A stretch of 18,219 bases of DNA, taken from positions 1 through 18,219 of the forward strand of contig JAPSGM010000008.1 of NCBI GenBank assembly GCA_031177555.1. Direction: 5' to 3'. Position 1 is the first letter of the stretch. Every line of letters starts with the position of its first letter. The translations under genes were made by a program, and so were the position numbers. The DNA comes from Chloroflexota bacterium. Lineage in GTDB: Bacteria; Chloroflexota; Limnocylindria; QHBO01. The notes beneath the pieces were generated by a model. That model did no database searches, was not told the origin of the DNA, and saw only the letters and a program-made list of their open reading frames with translations. Below, one piece after another: positions 1 through 7,842 of this stretch.

Positions 1-103
1 ACCAGGTCTTCAGCACCTTGCGCTCGTTGCGCTTGTTCATGTCGTCGATGCGGCCGAGCAGGCGCGCGTCGACGAACGGTCCCTTCTTGACGGAACGACT
101 CAT
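1..103 (-). CDS. rpsS: 30S ribosomal protein S19, 3' end cut off by window
   Basis: The first 34 codons are visible. They begin at ATG (101-103) and read MSRSVKKGPFVDARLLGRID followed by a DMNKRNERKVLKTW segment, the conserved N-terminus of S19. S19 binds 16S rRNA in the small-subunit head next to S13. The family is usually about 90 residues, so roughly 60% of the gene lies beyond base 1. A good ribosome binding site (TAGGAGAG on the minus strand, 108-115) overlaps the rplB stop codon. The gene follows rplB by 9 bases, the standard S10-cluster order, so co-transcription is expected. Identification is confident despite the truncation. Confidence 0.96.
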   Translation of the reverse strand, partial: MSRSVKKGPFVDARLLGRIDDMNKRNERKVLKTW

Positions 104-112
104 CGCGCTCTC

Positions 113-943
113 CTAACCCCGTCCGTAGCGACGGCGGACGATCATCTTTCCGGTGGTCTTGTTGCGCCGCGTGCGGAAGCCCATGGCCGGCTTGCCCCAC
201 GGCGTCTTGGGCGGCATGCCCGTCGGCGACTTGCCCTCGCCTCCGCCGTGCGGATGGTCGTTCGGGTTCATCACCACGCCGCGCACCTGCGGGCGGCGGC
301 CCATGTGACGGCTTCGCCCCGCCTTGCCGATGTTCTGGTTCTCGTGGTCCAGGTTGCTCACCTGGCCGACGGTGGCCATGCATTCGGCCCGCACGCGGCG
401 GACCTCGCCGGAAGGCAGCCGAATGGTGGCCAACTGGCCCTCCTTGGCCAGCAGCTGCGCGCTGCTGCCGGCGGAGCGCACGATCTGGCCGCCGCGGCCG
501 GCGGTCAGCTCCACGTTGTGGACCTGGGTGCCCAGCGGCATCCGCGACAGGGGCATGGCGTTGCCCACCCGCGCCTCGGCATCGGGCCCGGAGACGACGG
601 TGTCACCCACCTCCAGGCCGTGGGGCAGCAGGATGTAGCGCTTCTCGCCGTCGGCGTAGTGCAGCAGCGCGATCCGCGCCGAGCGGTTCGGGTCGTACTC
701 GACCGTCGCGATGCGCGCGGGCACGCCCGGCTTGTCGCGCTTCCAGTCGATGACGCGGTAGAGCCGCTTGTGGCCCGATCCGCGGTGGCGCACCGTCAGC
801 TTGCCCTGGCTGTTGCGCCCGGCCTTCGACACCAGCCGCTCCGTCAGCGGCTTGTGCGGCTGGTCGGTGGTGACCTCCTCGAACGTGCCGCGCGTCATCT
901 GGCGCAGCCCGGGGCTGGTCGGTCGGTACTTTCGGAGTGGCAT
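113..943 (-). CDS. rplB: 50S ribosomal protein L2
   Basis: A protein of 276 residues, the normal length for bacterial L2, which binds 23S rRNA near the peptidyl-transferase centre and helps subunit association. The N-terminus MPLRKYRPTSPGLRQ, the RNA-binding core and the C-terminal loop with NPNDHPHGGGEG (about residues 226-237) are all present. That loop includes the His (residue 230) equivalent to the much-studied E. coli H229. The family usually has MNPVDHPHGG, and here the Val is Asn. The ATG start is preceded by AAGGA in the minus-strand sequence TAAGGACG, which overlaps the rplW stop. The gene begins 5 bases after rplW and ends 9 bases before rpsS, so it is part of one translationally coupled run. 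Confidence 0.98.
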   Translation of the reverse strand: MPLRKYRPTSPGLRQMTRGTFEEVTTDQPHKPLTERLVSKAGRNSQGKLTVRHRGSGHKRLYRVIDWKRDKPGVPARIATVEYDPNRSARIALLHYADGEKRYILLPHGLEVGDTVVSGPDAEARVGNAMPLSRMPLGTQVHNVELTAGRGGQIVRSAGSSAQLLAKEGQLATIRLPSGEVRRVRAECMATVGQVSNLDHENQNIGKAGRSRHMGRRPQVRGVVMNPNDHPHGGGEGKSPTGMPPKTPWGKPAMGFRTRRNKTTGKMIVRRRYGRG

Positions 944-948
944 CGTCC

Positions 949-1245
949 TTACACCGCCTCGAAGAGCTCGATCTTCTGGCCGGGAGCGACGGTGACCACC
1001 GCCTTGCGCCAGCCAGGCACGGTGCCCATCTGCCGGCGACCGCGACGCTTCTGCTTGGGCTTGACCGTGAGGACCCGGACACCGAGCACTGTGACCTTGA
1101 ACTCGGACTCCACGGCGGCCTTGATCTGGTGCTTGTTCGCGTCACGCGCGACGGCGAACGTGTAGTTGTTGCGCTCCGTCTCGGCGACGCTCTTCTCGCT
1201 GATCACCGGCCGCAGCAGCACGTCGTGCCTCCCCATGGCGCTCAC
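949..1245 (-). CDS. rplW: 50S ribosomal protein L23
   Basis: L23 sits at the exit of the ribosomal tunnel and is the docking site for trigger factor and SRP. The protein has the typical VISEKSVAETERNNYTFAVA segment and the C-terminal KPKQKRRGRR basic loop. I chose the GTG at 1243-1245 as start, giving 98 residues (MSAMGRHDVLL...). A full AGGAGG lies exactly 7 bases upstream of it (1253-1258), and the GTG overlaps the rplD stop as GTGA. The ATG at 1234-1236 (95 residues) is the alternative but is 16 bases from that ribosome binding site. The gene lies between rplD and rplB as in nearly all S10 clusters. Confidence 0.96.
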   Translation of the reverse strand: MSAMGRHDVLLRPVISEKSVAETERNNYTFAVARDANKHQIKAAVESEFKVTVLGVRVLTVKPKQKRRGRRQMGTVPGWRKAVVTVAPGQKIELFEAV

Positions 1246-1871
1246 GCGTACACCTCCTGCGCGCGCTGCAGCGCGTCGCGAGTGAAGACCACGGTATCGG
1301 CCTCCAGCAGGTCCACCACGTTCAGGGAGTCGGCCAGGATGACGCGCACGGCGCGCAGGTTGCGACACGAGCGCTCGACCACCTCGTCGCGCGCGGCCAG
1401 GACCACCAGCACCTTGCCGCCGGCCTCCCAGGCGTCGAGACGCTCGGCGAACGCCCTCGTCCCGATCTTGTCCAGGTCGAAGCCCTCGACCACGCGCACG
1501 GCGTCCTCGCCGGCCTTGGCCGACAGCACGCTGCGCAGCGCGGCGCGACGCATCTTGGCGTTGAGCTTCTGCTCGTAGGCGCGCGTGTGCGGACCGAAGA
1601 CCGCGCCACCACCCTTCCACTGCGGCGCGCGGCGGCTGCCCTGTCGGGAGCGACCGGTGCCCTTCTGACGCCAGGGCTTGGCGCCGCCGCCCGAGACCTC
1701 GGCGCGGGTGAGCGTGTCGGCCGTCCCTGTCCGGCGGCCGGCCATCTGGCGGACCACCGCCTGGTGGACCAGTCCCTCGTTGAGCGGCGCGGCGAAGAGC
1801 GAGTCGGCCAGCTCCACCTTGGCCCCCTTGGAGCCGTTCGCCTTCAGGATCGTCGTCTCGGCCATCGTCAC
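1242..1871 (-). CDS. rplD: 50S ribosomal protein L4
   Basis: L4 is an early-assembling large-subunit protein whose extended loop lines the exit tunnel. The protein is 209 residues, normal for the family. The loop KPWRQKGTGRSRQGSRRAPQ (about residues 65-84) has the conserved KPWRQKGTGR core, and macrolide-relevant positions there look ordinary. The open frame begins with GTG at 1869-1871, overlapping the rplC stop as GTGA, with AGAAGG just upstream. An ATG two codons later (1863-1865) is equally plausible and would give the more usual MAETTILKANG start, with the same upstream motif 10 bases away. In E. coli L4 represses its own operon, but no equivalent site can be asserted here. Confidence 0.97.
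   Translation of the reverse strand: MTMAETTILKANGSKGAKVELADSLFAAPLNEGLVHQAVVRQMAGRRTGTADTLTRAEVSGGGAKPWRQKGTGRSRQGSRRAPQWKGGGAVFGPHTRAYEQKLNAKMRRAALRSVLSAKAGEDAVRVVEGFDLDKIGTRAFAERLDAWEAGGKVLVVLAARDEVVERSCRNLRAVRVILADSLNVVDLLEADTVVFTRDALQRAQEVYA
1253..1258 (-). promoter_or_regulatory. Ribosome binding site deciding the rplW start
   Basis: The minus strand reads AGGAGG here, a perfect Shine-Dalgarno core, inside the last codons of rplD. It is 7 bases from the GTG at 1243-1245 and 16 bases from the downstream ATG at 1234-1236. This favours the GTG as the L23 start and couples rplW translation to termination of rplD. Confidence 0.8.
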
Positions 1872-2491
1872 TTCGCCTTCTGGACCAGCAGCAGGCCATT
1901 GCGCGCGCCGGGCACCGCACCCCTGACCAGGATGAGGTTGCGCTCGGCGTCCACCCTCACGACCTTCAGCTTCTTGACCGTGACCCGCTCGTCTCCCATG
2001 TGGCCGCCCATGCGGGTGCCCTTGAAGACGCGGCCAGGCGTGGTGCCGGCGCCGATCGAGCCGGGCTTTCGGTAGTTGTCCGAGCCGTGCGTCTTCGGTC
2101 CGCGCTGGAAGTTGTGCCGCGCGACGGTGCCGGTGAAGCCGTGCCCCTTGCTGAAGCCGGTCACGTCGACCAGGTCACCCGGCTCGAAGAGGGAGACATC
2201 CAGCGCCTGGCCCACCTCGTAGCCGTCGAGGGTGTCGACGCGAAACTCGCGCACCGCGGCGGGCTTCTGCAGGTCCTTGGCGAGCTCCTTGAACTGGCCG
2301 GCAACCGGCTTGCTCACGCGCCGCGCGGACCCGGCGCCGACCTGCAGGGCGGCATAGCCGTCCCGCTCCGGCGTGCGGAGCCGCGTGACGCTGTTCGGCG
2401 TCGCCTGGATGACGCTGACCGGGACGACCGTTCCGTCGTCGCCGAAGACGCGCGTCATGCCGAGCTTCCGCCCGATCAAACCTGCCGGCAC
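1868..2491 (-). CDS. rplC: 50S ribosomal protein L3
   Basis: L3 is one of the two initiating assembly proteins of the 50S subunit, and its central extension reaches the peptidyl-transferase centre. The protein is 207 residues, beginning PAGLIGRKLGMTRVF, with the conserved VTGFSKGHGFTG segment and the tip loop around TTPGRVFKGTRMGGHMG (about residues 149-165). The start is a GTG (2489-2491). On the minus strand, GGAGAGGA lies upstream in a 60-base gap after rpsJ that also holds a hairpin (2526-2548). The Gln that PrmB methylates in E. coli L3 is not present at the loop, as in many non-proteobacteria. The gene ends in a 4-base overlap with rplD. Confidence 0.97.
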   Translation of the reverse strand: MPAGLIGRKLGMTRVFGDDGTVVPVSVIQATPNSVTRLRTPERDGYAALQVGAGSARRVSKPVAGQFKELAKDLQKPAAVREFRVDTLDGYEVGQALDVSLFEPGDLVDVTGFSKGHGFTGTVARHNFQRGPKTHGSDNYRKPGSIGAGTTPGRVFKGTRMGGHMGDERVTVKKLKVVRVDAERNLILVRGAVPGARNGLLLVQKAK

Positions 2492-2525
2492 TGCTCTGAT
2501 TTCCTCTCCGTCCTATGGCGGAGGA

Positions 2526-2548
2526 AGGGGCCTCCATGCGGAGCCCCT
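2526..2548 (-). other. Stem-loop between rpsJ and rplC
   Basis: Bases 2526-2530 (AGGGG) pair with 2544-2548 (CCCCT), and 2532-2535 (CTCC) pair with 2540-2543 (GGAG). This gives a 9-bp GC-rich stem with one bulged base and the loop 2536-2539. It lies 3 bases after the rpsJ stop in the transcribed direction and is not followed by a T run, so a simple intrinsic terminator is unlikely. It could tune the S10-to-L3 step by attenuation, RNA processing or occlusion of the rplC start region. The function is inferred, the pairing is seen. Confidence 0.5.
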
Positions 2549-2551
2549 GCC

Positions 2552-2860
2552 TCACATCTTGATCTCGATATCCACGCCAGCGGCCAGGCTGAGCCGCATC
2601 AGCGCATCCACCGTCTTGGTCGACGGATCGATGATGTCGATCAGGCGCTTGTGCGTCCTGATCTCGAACTGCTCCCGCCCATCCTTGTGCACGAACGGCC
2701 CGCGGATGACGGTGTACTTCTCGATCCGGGTCGGCAGCGGGACGGGGCCCGCCACCGCGGCGCCGGTTCGCTGCGCCGTCTCCACGATCTGCTCGGCCGA
2801 CTGGTCGAGCAGCTTGTGGTCGTACGCCTTGAGCCGGATGCGGATGCGCTGCTTGGCCAT
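2552..2860 (-). CDS. rpsJ: 30S ribosomal protein S10 (NusE)
   Basis: S10 is part of the 30S head and also, as NusE, partners NusB in antitermination and links RNA polymerase-bound NusG to the ribosome. The protein is 102 residues, the standard length, with the conserved IRIRLKAYDHKLLDQSAEQI start, GPVPLPT in the tip loop and the C-terminal HKRLIDIIDP segment. The ATG (2858-2860) is only 4 bases after the tuf stop with no strong Shine-Dalgarno sequence, so its translation probably depends on ribosomes finishing tuf. It marks the junction where the str cluster runs directly into the S10 cluster with no room for a separate promoter. Confidence 0.98.
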   Translation of the reverse strand: MAKQRIRIRLKAYDHKLLDQSAEQIVETAQRTGAAVAGPVPLPTRIEKYTVIRGPFVHKDGREQFEIRTHKRLIDIIDPSTKTVDALMRLSLAAGVDIEIKM

Positions 2861-2864
2861 CGCT

Positions 2865-4070
2865 CTAACCGATCACCTCGGTGATCACGCCGGCACCCAC
2901 CGTATGGCCGCCCTCGCGGATAGCGAAGCGCTGCCCCTGCTCGATGGCGATGGGGGTGATCAGCTCGACGTCGATGTTGACGTTGTCGCCCGGCATGATC
3001 ATCTCCACTCCGGCGGGGAGCTTGATGGCACCGGTCACATCGGTCGTGCGCAGGTAGAACTGCGGACGGTAGCCGGCGTAGAACGGCGTGTGGCGGCCGC
3101 CCTCCTCCTTGGAGAGGACCAGCACCTCGGCCTTGAACTTGGTGCCCGGCTTGACGCTGCCTGGCTTGGCCAGCACCTGGCCGCGCTCGATCTCGTCGCG
3201 CTCGATGCCCCGCAGCAGCAGGCCCACGTTGTCGCCGGCCTGCCCCTGGTCGAGGGTCTTCTTGAACATCTCAACGCCGGTCACCACCAGCTGGCGCGGC
3301 TTGTCCTGGTGGATGCCCACCAGCTCCACCGTGTCGCCGGTGTTGCAGATGCCGCGCTCGATGCGGCCGGTGGCCACCGTGCCGCGGCCCTTGATGCCGA
3401 AGACGTCCTCGATCGGCATCAGGAACGGCTTCTCGACGTCCCGCAGCGGGGTCGGGATGTAGCTGTCGACGGCCTCCATCAGCTCCTTGATGGAGGCGTA
3501 GTCCTCGCTCTCCGGGTCCTGGCTGCTCGACTCGAGGGCCTTCAGCGCCGATCCGCGGATGACCGGGATCTCCTCGCCGGGGAACTCGTACTTGCTGAGG
3601 AGCTCGCGCACCTCCATCTCGACCAGGTCGACCAGCATCTCGTCGTCGACCATGTCCACCTTGTTGAGGTAGACGACCAGCGACGGGACCTCCACCTGGC
3701 GGGCCAGCAGGATGTGCTCGCGCGTCTGGGGCATCGGGCCGTCGGCGGCCGAGACCACGAGGATGGCGCCGTCCATCTGGGCGGCGCCGGTGATCATGTT
3801 CTTGATGTAGTCGGCGTGGCCGGGGCAGTCCACGTGCGCGTAGTGCCGGTTGGCGGTCTGGTACTCGACGTGGCTGATCGCGATGGTGATGCCACGCTGC
3901 TTCTCCTCCGGCGCATTGTCGATCGAGTCGAAGGCGCGGAAGTCCGCCCCGCCCTGCAGGGCGAGGAACTTCGTGATCGCCGCGGTCAGGGTGGTCTTGC
4001 CGTGGTCGACGTGCCCAATGGTGCCGACGTTCACGTGCGGCTTGGATCGGTCGAACTTCTGCTTTGCCAT
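2865..4070 (-). CDS. tuf: Translation elongation factor Tu
   Basis: EF-Tu is the GTPase that delivers aminoacyl-tRNA to the ribosomal A site. The protein is 401 residues, typical for the family. The G domain shows GHVDHGKT (19-26), RGITI (59-63), DCPGH (81-85), NKVD (136-139) and SAL (174-176), including the catalytic His of DCPGH. Domains 2 and 3 follow with no gaps. The ATG (4068-4070) has AAGGA about 7 bases upstream in the 31-base gap after fusA. It lies between fusA and rpsJ, the common arrangement outside enterics. Only one copy is in this window, and whether a second tuf exists elsewhere cannot be seen. Confidence 0.99.
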   Translation of the reverse strand: MAKQKFDRSKPHVNVGTIGHVDHGKTTLTAAITKFLALQGGADFRAFDSIDNAPEEKQRGITIAISHVEYQTANRHYAHVDCPGHADYIKNMITGAAQMDGAILVVSAADGPMPQTREHILLARQVEVPSLVVYLNKVDMVDDEMLVDLVEMEVRELLSKYEFPGEEIPVIRGSALKALESSSQDPESEDYASIKELMEAVDSYIPTPLRDVEKPFLMPIEDVFGIKGRGTVATGRIERGICNTGDTVELVGIHQDKPRQLVVTGVEMFKKTLDQGQAGDNVGLLLRGIERDEIERGQVLAKPGSVKPGTKFKAEVLVLSKEEGGRHTPFYAGYRPQFYLRTTDVTGAIKLPAGVEMIMPGDNVNIDVELITPIAIEQGQRFAIREGGHTVGAGVITEVIG

Positions 4071-4101
4071 GGTGTGTCCTTCGTCGCTCCTCTTGTGGCG
4101 T

Positions 4102-6204
<2,103 letters not shown>

Positions 6205-6211
6205 GCGCGGC

Positions 6212-6685
6212 CTACCACTTGAAGTGGCTGAAGGCCTTGTTGGCCTCCGCCATGCGGTGGGTGTCCTCGCGGCGCTTGACCGCGGCGCCCACGCCGTTGC
6301 TGGCGTCGATGAACTCGGCGGCCAGCTTCTCGGCCATGCTGCGGCCGTTGCGCTTGCGGGCCGACTCGATCAGCCAGCGCATGCCCAGGCTGATGCGGCG
6401 ATCGGCGCGCACCTCGACCGGGATCTGGTAGGTGGAGCCGCCGACCCGCTTGGGCTTGACCTCGATGAGCGGCATCGCGTTGCGCAGGGCGAGCTCCATG
6501 ACCTCCACCCCGGCGCGACCGGCCTGCTTCTCGCAGCGGGCGATGGCATCCTCCAGGATGCGCGAGGCGAGCTGGCGCTTCCCCCCGCGCATCAGCTTGT
6601 GGGTGAACTGGTCCATGGTCAGCGCGGTGCCGACCAGCTGCTCGGCGTACTTGGTCTTGCGCGCGATGGTGGGACGGCGTGGCAT
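6212..6685 (-). CDS. rpsG: 30S ribosomal protein S7
   Basis: S7 nucleates assembly of the 30S head and contacts E-site tRNA. I start it at the ATG 6683-6685, giving 157 residues (MPRRPTIARKTKYAEQLVG...HFKW), matching the usual 156. The open frame continues further upstream, but that part overlaps rpsL and has no family resemblance. Conserved segments include FTHKLMRGGKRQLASRI and PLIEVKPKRVGGSTYQIPVEV. The gap to rpsL is only 4 bases, so the roughly 100-base intercistronic S7-binding repressor site of the E. coli str operon is absent. If S7 regulates here, it must bind elsewhere, such as the leader upstream of rpsL. Confidence 0.98.
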   Translation of the reverse strand: MPRRPTIARKTKYAEQLVGTALTMDQFTHKLMRGGKRQLASRILEDAIARCEKQAGRAGVEVMELALRNAMPLIEVKPKRVGGSTYQIPVEVRADRRISLGMRWLIESARKRNGRSMAEKLAAEFIDASNGVGAAVKRREDTHRMAEANKAFSHFKW

Positions 6686-6689
6686 CGGT

Positions 6690-7112
6690 CTAGGCGCCCT
6701 TGCCCGGCGACTTCGCGCCGTACTTGCTGCGGCCCTGCTTGCGGTCGCGGACACCGGCGGCATCCAGCGTGCCGCGCACGATGTGGTACTTCACCGCGGG
6801 CAGGTCGCGGACCTTGCCGCCGCGGACGAGCACCACCGAGTGCTCCTGCAGGTTGTGCCCAATGCCGGGGATGTAGGCGGTCACCTCCATCCCGTTGACC
6901 AGCCGGACGCGCGCCACCTTGCGAAGGGCCGAGTTCGGCTTCTTCGGCGTGCGCGTCATGACCTGCAGGCAGACACCGCGGCGCTGCGGCGCGCCGCGAC
7001 CCATGGAGGCGGTCTGCTCCAGGGTGTTGAGCGTCCGGCGCAGCGCCGGGGCCTTCACCTTCTTGCCTGCCGGCTTGCGGCCCTTGCGGACCAGCTGGCT
7101 GATCGTCGGCAA
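6690..7112 (-). CDS. rpsL: 30S ribosomal protein S12, streptomycin-loop variant
   Basis: S12 sits at the decoding centre and controls tRNA selection accuracy. The protein is 140 residues starting at TTG (7110-7112), which directly precedes the universal PTISQLVRKGRK N-terminus. GAGG (7120-7123) is 7 bases upstream and no ATG or GTG lies nearby in frame. TPKKPNSALRK (55-65) is intact, so Lys57 corresponds to E. coli K42. In the second loop the family's KDLPGVRYH reads RDLPAVKYH. Arg102 therefore replaces E. coli K87 and Ala106 replaces G91, sites known for streptomycin resistance. The methylthiolation-site Asp (103) is kept. About 14 extra residues lie between APAL and GAPQRRGVC (roughly 24-41). 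This is the first gene of the str transcript. Confidence 0.97.
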   Translation of the reverse strand: MPTISQLVRKGRKPAGKKVKAPALRRTLNTLEQTASMGRGAPQRRGVCLQVMTRTPKKPNSALRKVARVRLVNGMEVTAYIPGIGHNLQEHSVVLVRGGKVRDLPAVKYHIVRGTLDAAGVRDRKQGRSKYGAKSPGKGA

Positions 7113-7261
7113 CCGAGAACCTCGTGTCGTTCGCTGAATGGATTGCTGGAGTTTCGCGTCCCCGCCGGGCGCACGGCGACCCCGAATCGGGCCACTCTTG
7201 AGCTGCAGCGGGGGGTGCCCGGAGGGGCACACACGAAGGCGTCCCGAACCCGGGACACCGA
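7113..7261 (-). promoter_or_regulatory. 5' leader of the str operon with tandem hairpins
   Basis: This is the predicted untranslated leader between the promoter and rpsL, about 150 bases. It contains two compact perfect hairpins close to its 5' end. Bases 7241-7256 form GTCCCG-GGTT-CGGGAC on the minus strand, and bases 7215-7230 form GTGCCC-CTCC-GGGCAC. Weaker pairing (CGCCG with CGGCG) occurs further down, near 7160-7180. No gene is visible in the leader. Because the rpsL-rpsG gap is only 4 bases, this leader is the most natural place for autogenous control by S7 or S12 or for RNA stabilisation, which is inference. Confidence 0.5.
7120..7123 (-). promoter_or_regulatory. Ribosome binding site for the TTG start of rpsL
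   Basis: The minus strand reads GAGG here, within ACGAGG, 7 bases before the TTG at 7110-7112. It is the main sequence support for a TTG start of S12. The frame upstream has no alternative ATG or GTG close to the conserved N-terminus. Confidence 0.7.
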
Positions 7262-7267
7262 AGGCGG

Positions 7268-7297
7268 AGTATAGGTCCGGGCCCGATGGAGTGTCAA
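7268..7297 (-). promoter_or_regulatory. Predicted sigma-70 type promoter of the str-S10 operon
   Basis: On the minus strand a perfect TTGACA (7292-7297) is followed by an 18-base spacer and TATACT (7268-7273), five of six matches to TATAAT. Transcription would start near 7261, about 150 bases before rpsL. The surrounding sequence is very GC-rich, so such a match is unlikely by chance, and its position upstream of rpsL fits a strong housekeeping promoter. It would let the str-S10 run be expressed independently of rpoBC. Confidence 0.8.
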
Positions 7298-7387
7298 CCG
7301 AAGGAGCGGCGAGAGACAACCCCTCCCCAGTGCAGACTTCGTAGTTCGCGACGTCCCGGGTGCACGACCGCAGGAGCTGCCTCAAGC

Positions 7388-7418
7388 AGTATCGGTATCG
7401 AATCAAGCTGGTCGTCAA
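7388..7418 (-). promoter_or_regulatory. Possible second, weaker upstream promoter
   Basis: On the minus strand TTGACG (7413-7418) is followed after 19 bases by GATACT (7388-7393). The spacing is one or two bases long and the -10 match is four of six, so this is only a candidate. It lies just past the stop of the YkvA-like gene and about 120 bases upstream of the stronger promoter. Tandem promoters are common for ribosomal operons. Confidence 0.3.
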
Positions 7419-7433
7419 GTGACGCCCGGTAGG

Positions 7434-7823
7434 TCAGATGACTCGAAGCAGCAGGTCGTAGCCCTGAGCCGTCCCCCGCCAGCGCTGGCGGAGCCGCTCA
7501 TCGCCGATGCTTCGGCGCACGTAGCGCAGCACCAGCACCGCGACCACGACATCGTCGAGCGGGCCGAGAACCGGGATGAACTCCGGCACCAGGTCGATCG
7601 GGTTCAGCAGCCAGAGCAGCAGTCCGAACAGCGCCGCCTTCACCCGCAGGGGCACGTCCGGATCGCTCACCAGCGCTCGGCACAGGCGCAGGATGTCCGG
7701 CACCACCCGGACCAGCTCGCCGAGGCGCGCGTCGCGCGGGCGCAGGACCCACAGCAGGGCCACGAACGCCAGCCAGGCTGTGGCCAGCCCGGCCAGGATG
7801 GCACCTATCACACGCCAGTCCAC
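7434..7823 (-). CDS. YkvA/DUF1232 family small membrane protein
   Basis: A protein of 129 residues. The centre carries the DUF1232 (YkvA) signature NPIDLVPEFIPVLGPLDD (about residues 74-91) with a following hydrophobic helix. An N-terminal membrane segment spans about residues 5-27 and a second hydrophobic stretch about 62-73. The family is widespread, membrane-associated and of unknown biochemical role, so no function is assigned. The start is the GTG at 7821-7823; no strong ribosome binding site is visible and no ATG lies near. It begins 19 bases after the lipoprotein stop on the same strand, so the two may be co-transcribed. Its 3' end abuts the str operon promoter region. Confidence 0.85.
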   Translation of the reverse strand: MDWRVIGAILAGLATAWLAFVALLWVLRPRDARLGELVRVVPDILRLCRALVSDPDVPLRVKAALFGLLLWLLNPIDLVPEFIPVLGPLDDVVVAVLVLRYVRRSIGDERLRQRWRGTAQGYDLLLRVI

Positions 7824-7842
7824 TGACGGAGTATCGGTCAGG

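Noticed and set aside
6686..6763. Upstream in-frame extension of S7 (26 residues)
   Set aside because: It overlaps the end of rpsL and lacks S7 similarity. The ATG at 6685 gives the standard 157-residue length.
7113..7418. Upstream extension of S12 in frame (about 100 residues)
   Set aside because: It would translate through the predicted promoter and leader hairpins, and has no similarity to S12. The TTG at 7112 precedes the conserved N-terminus with a proper ribosome binding site.
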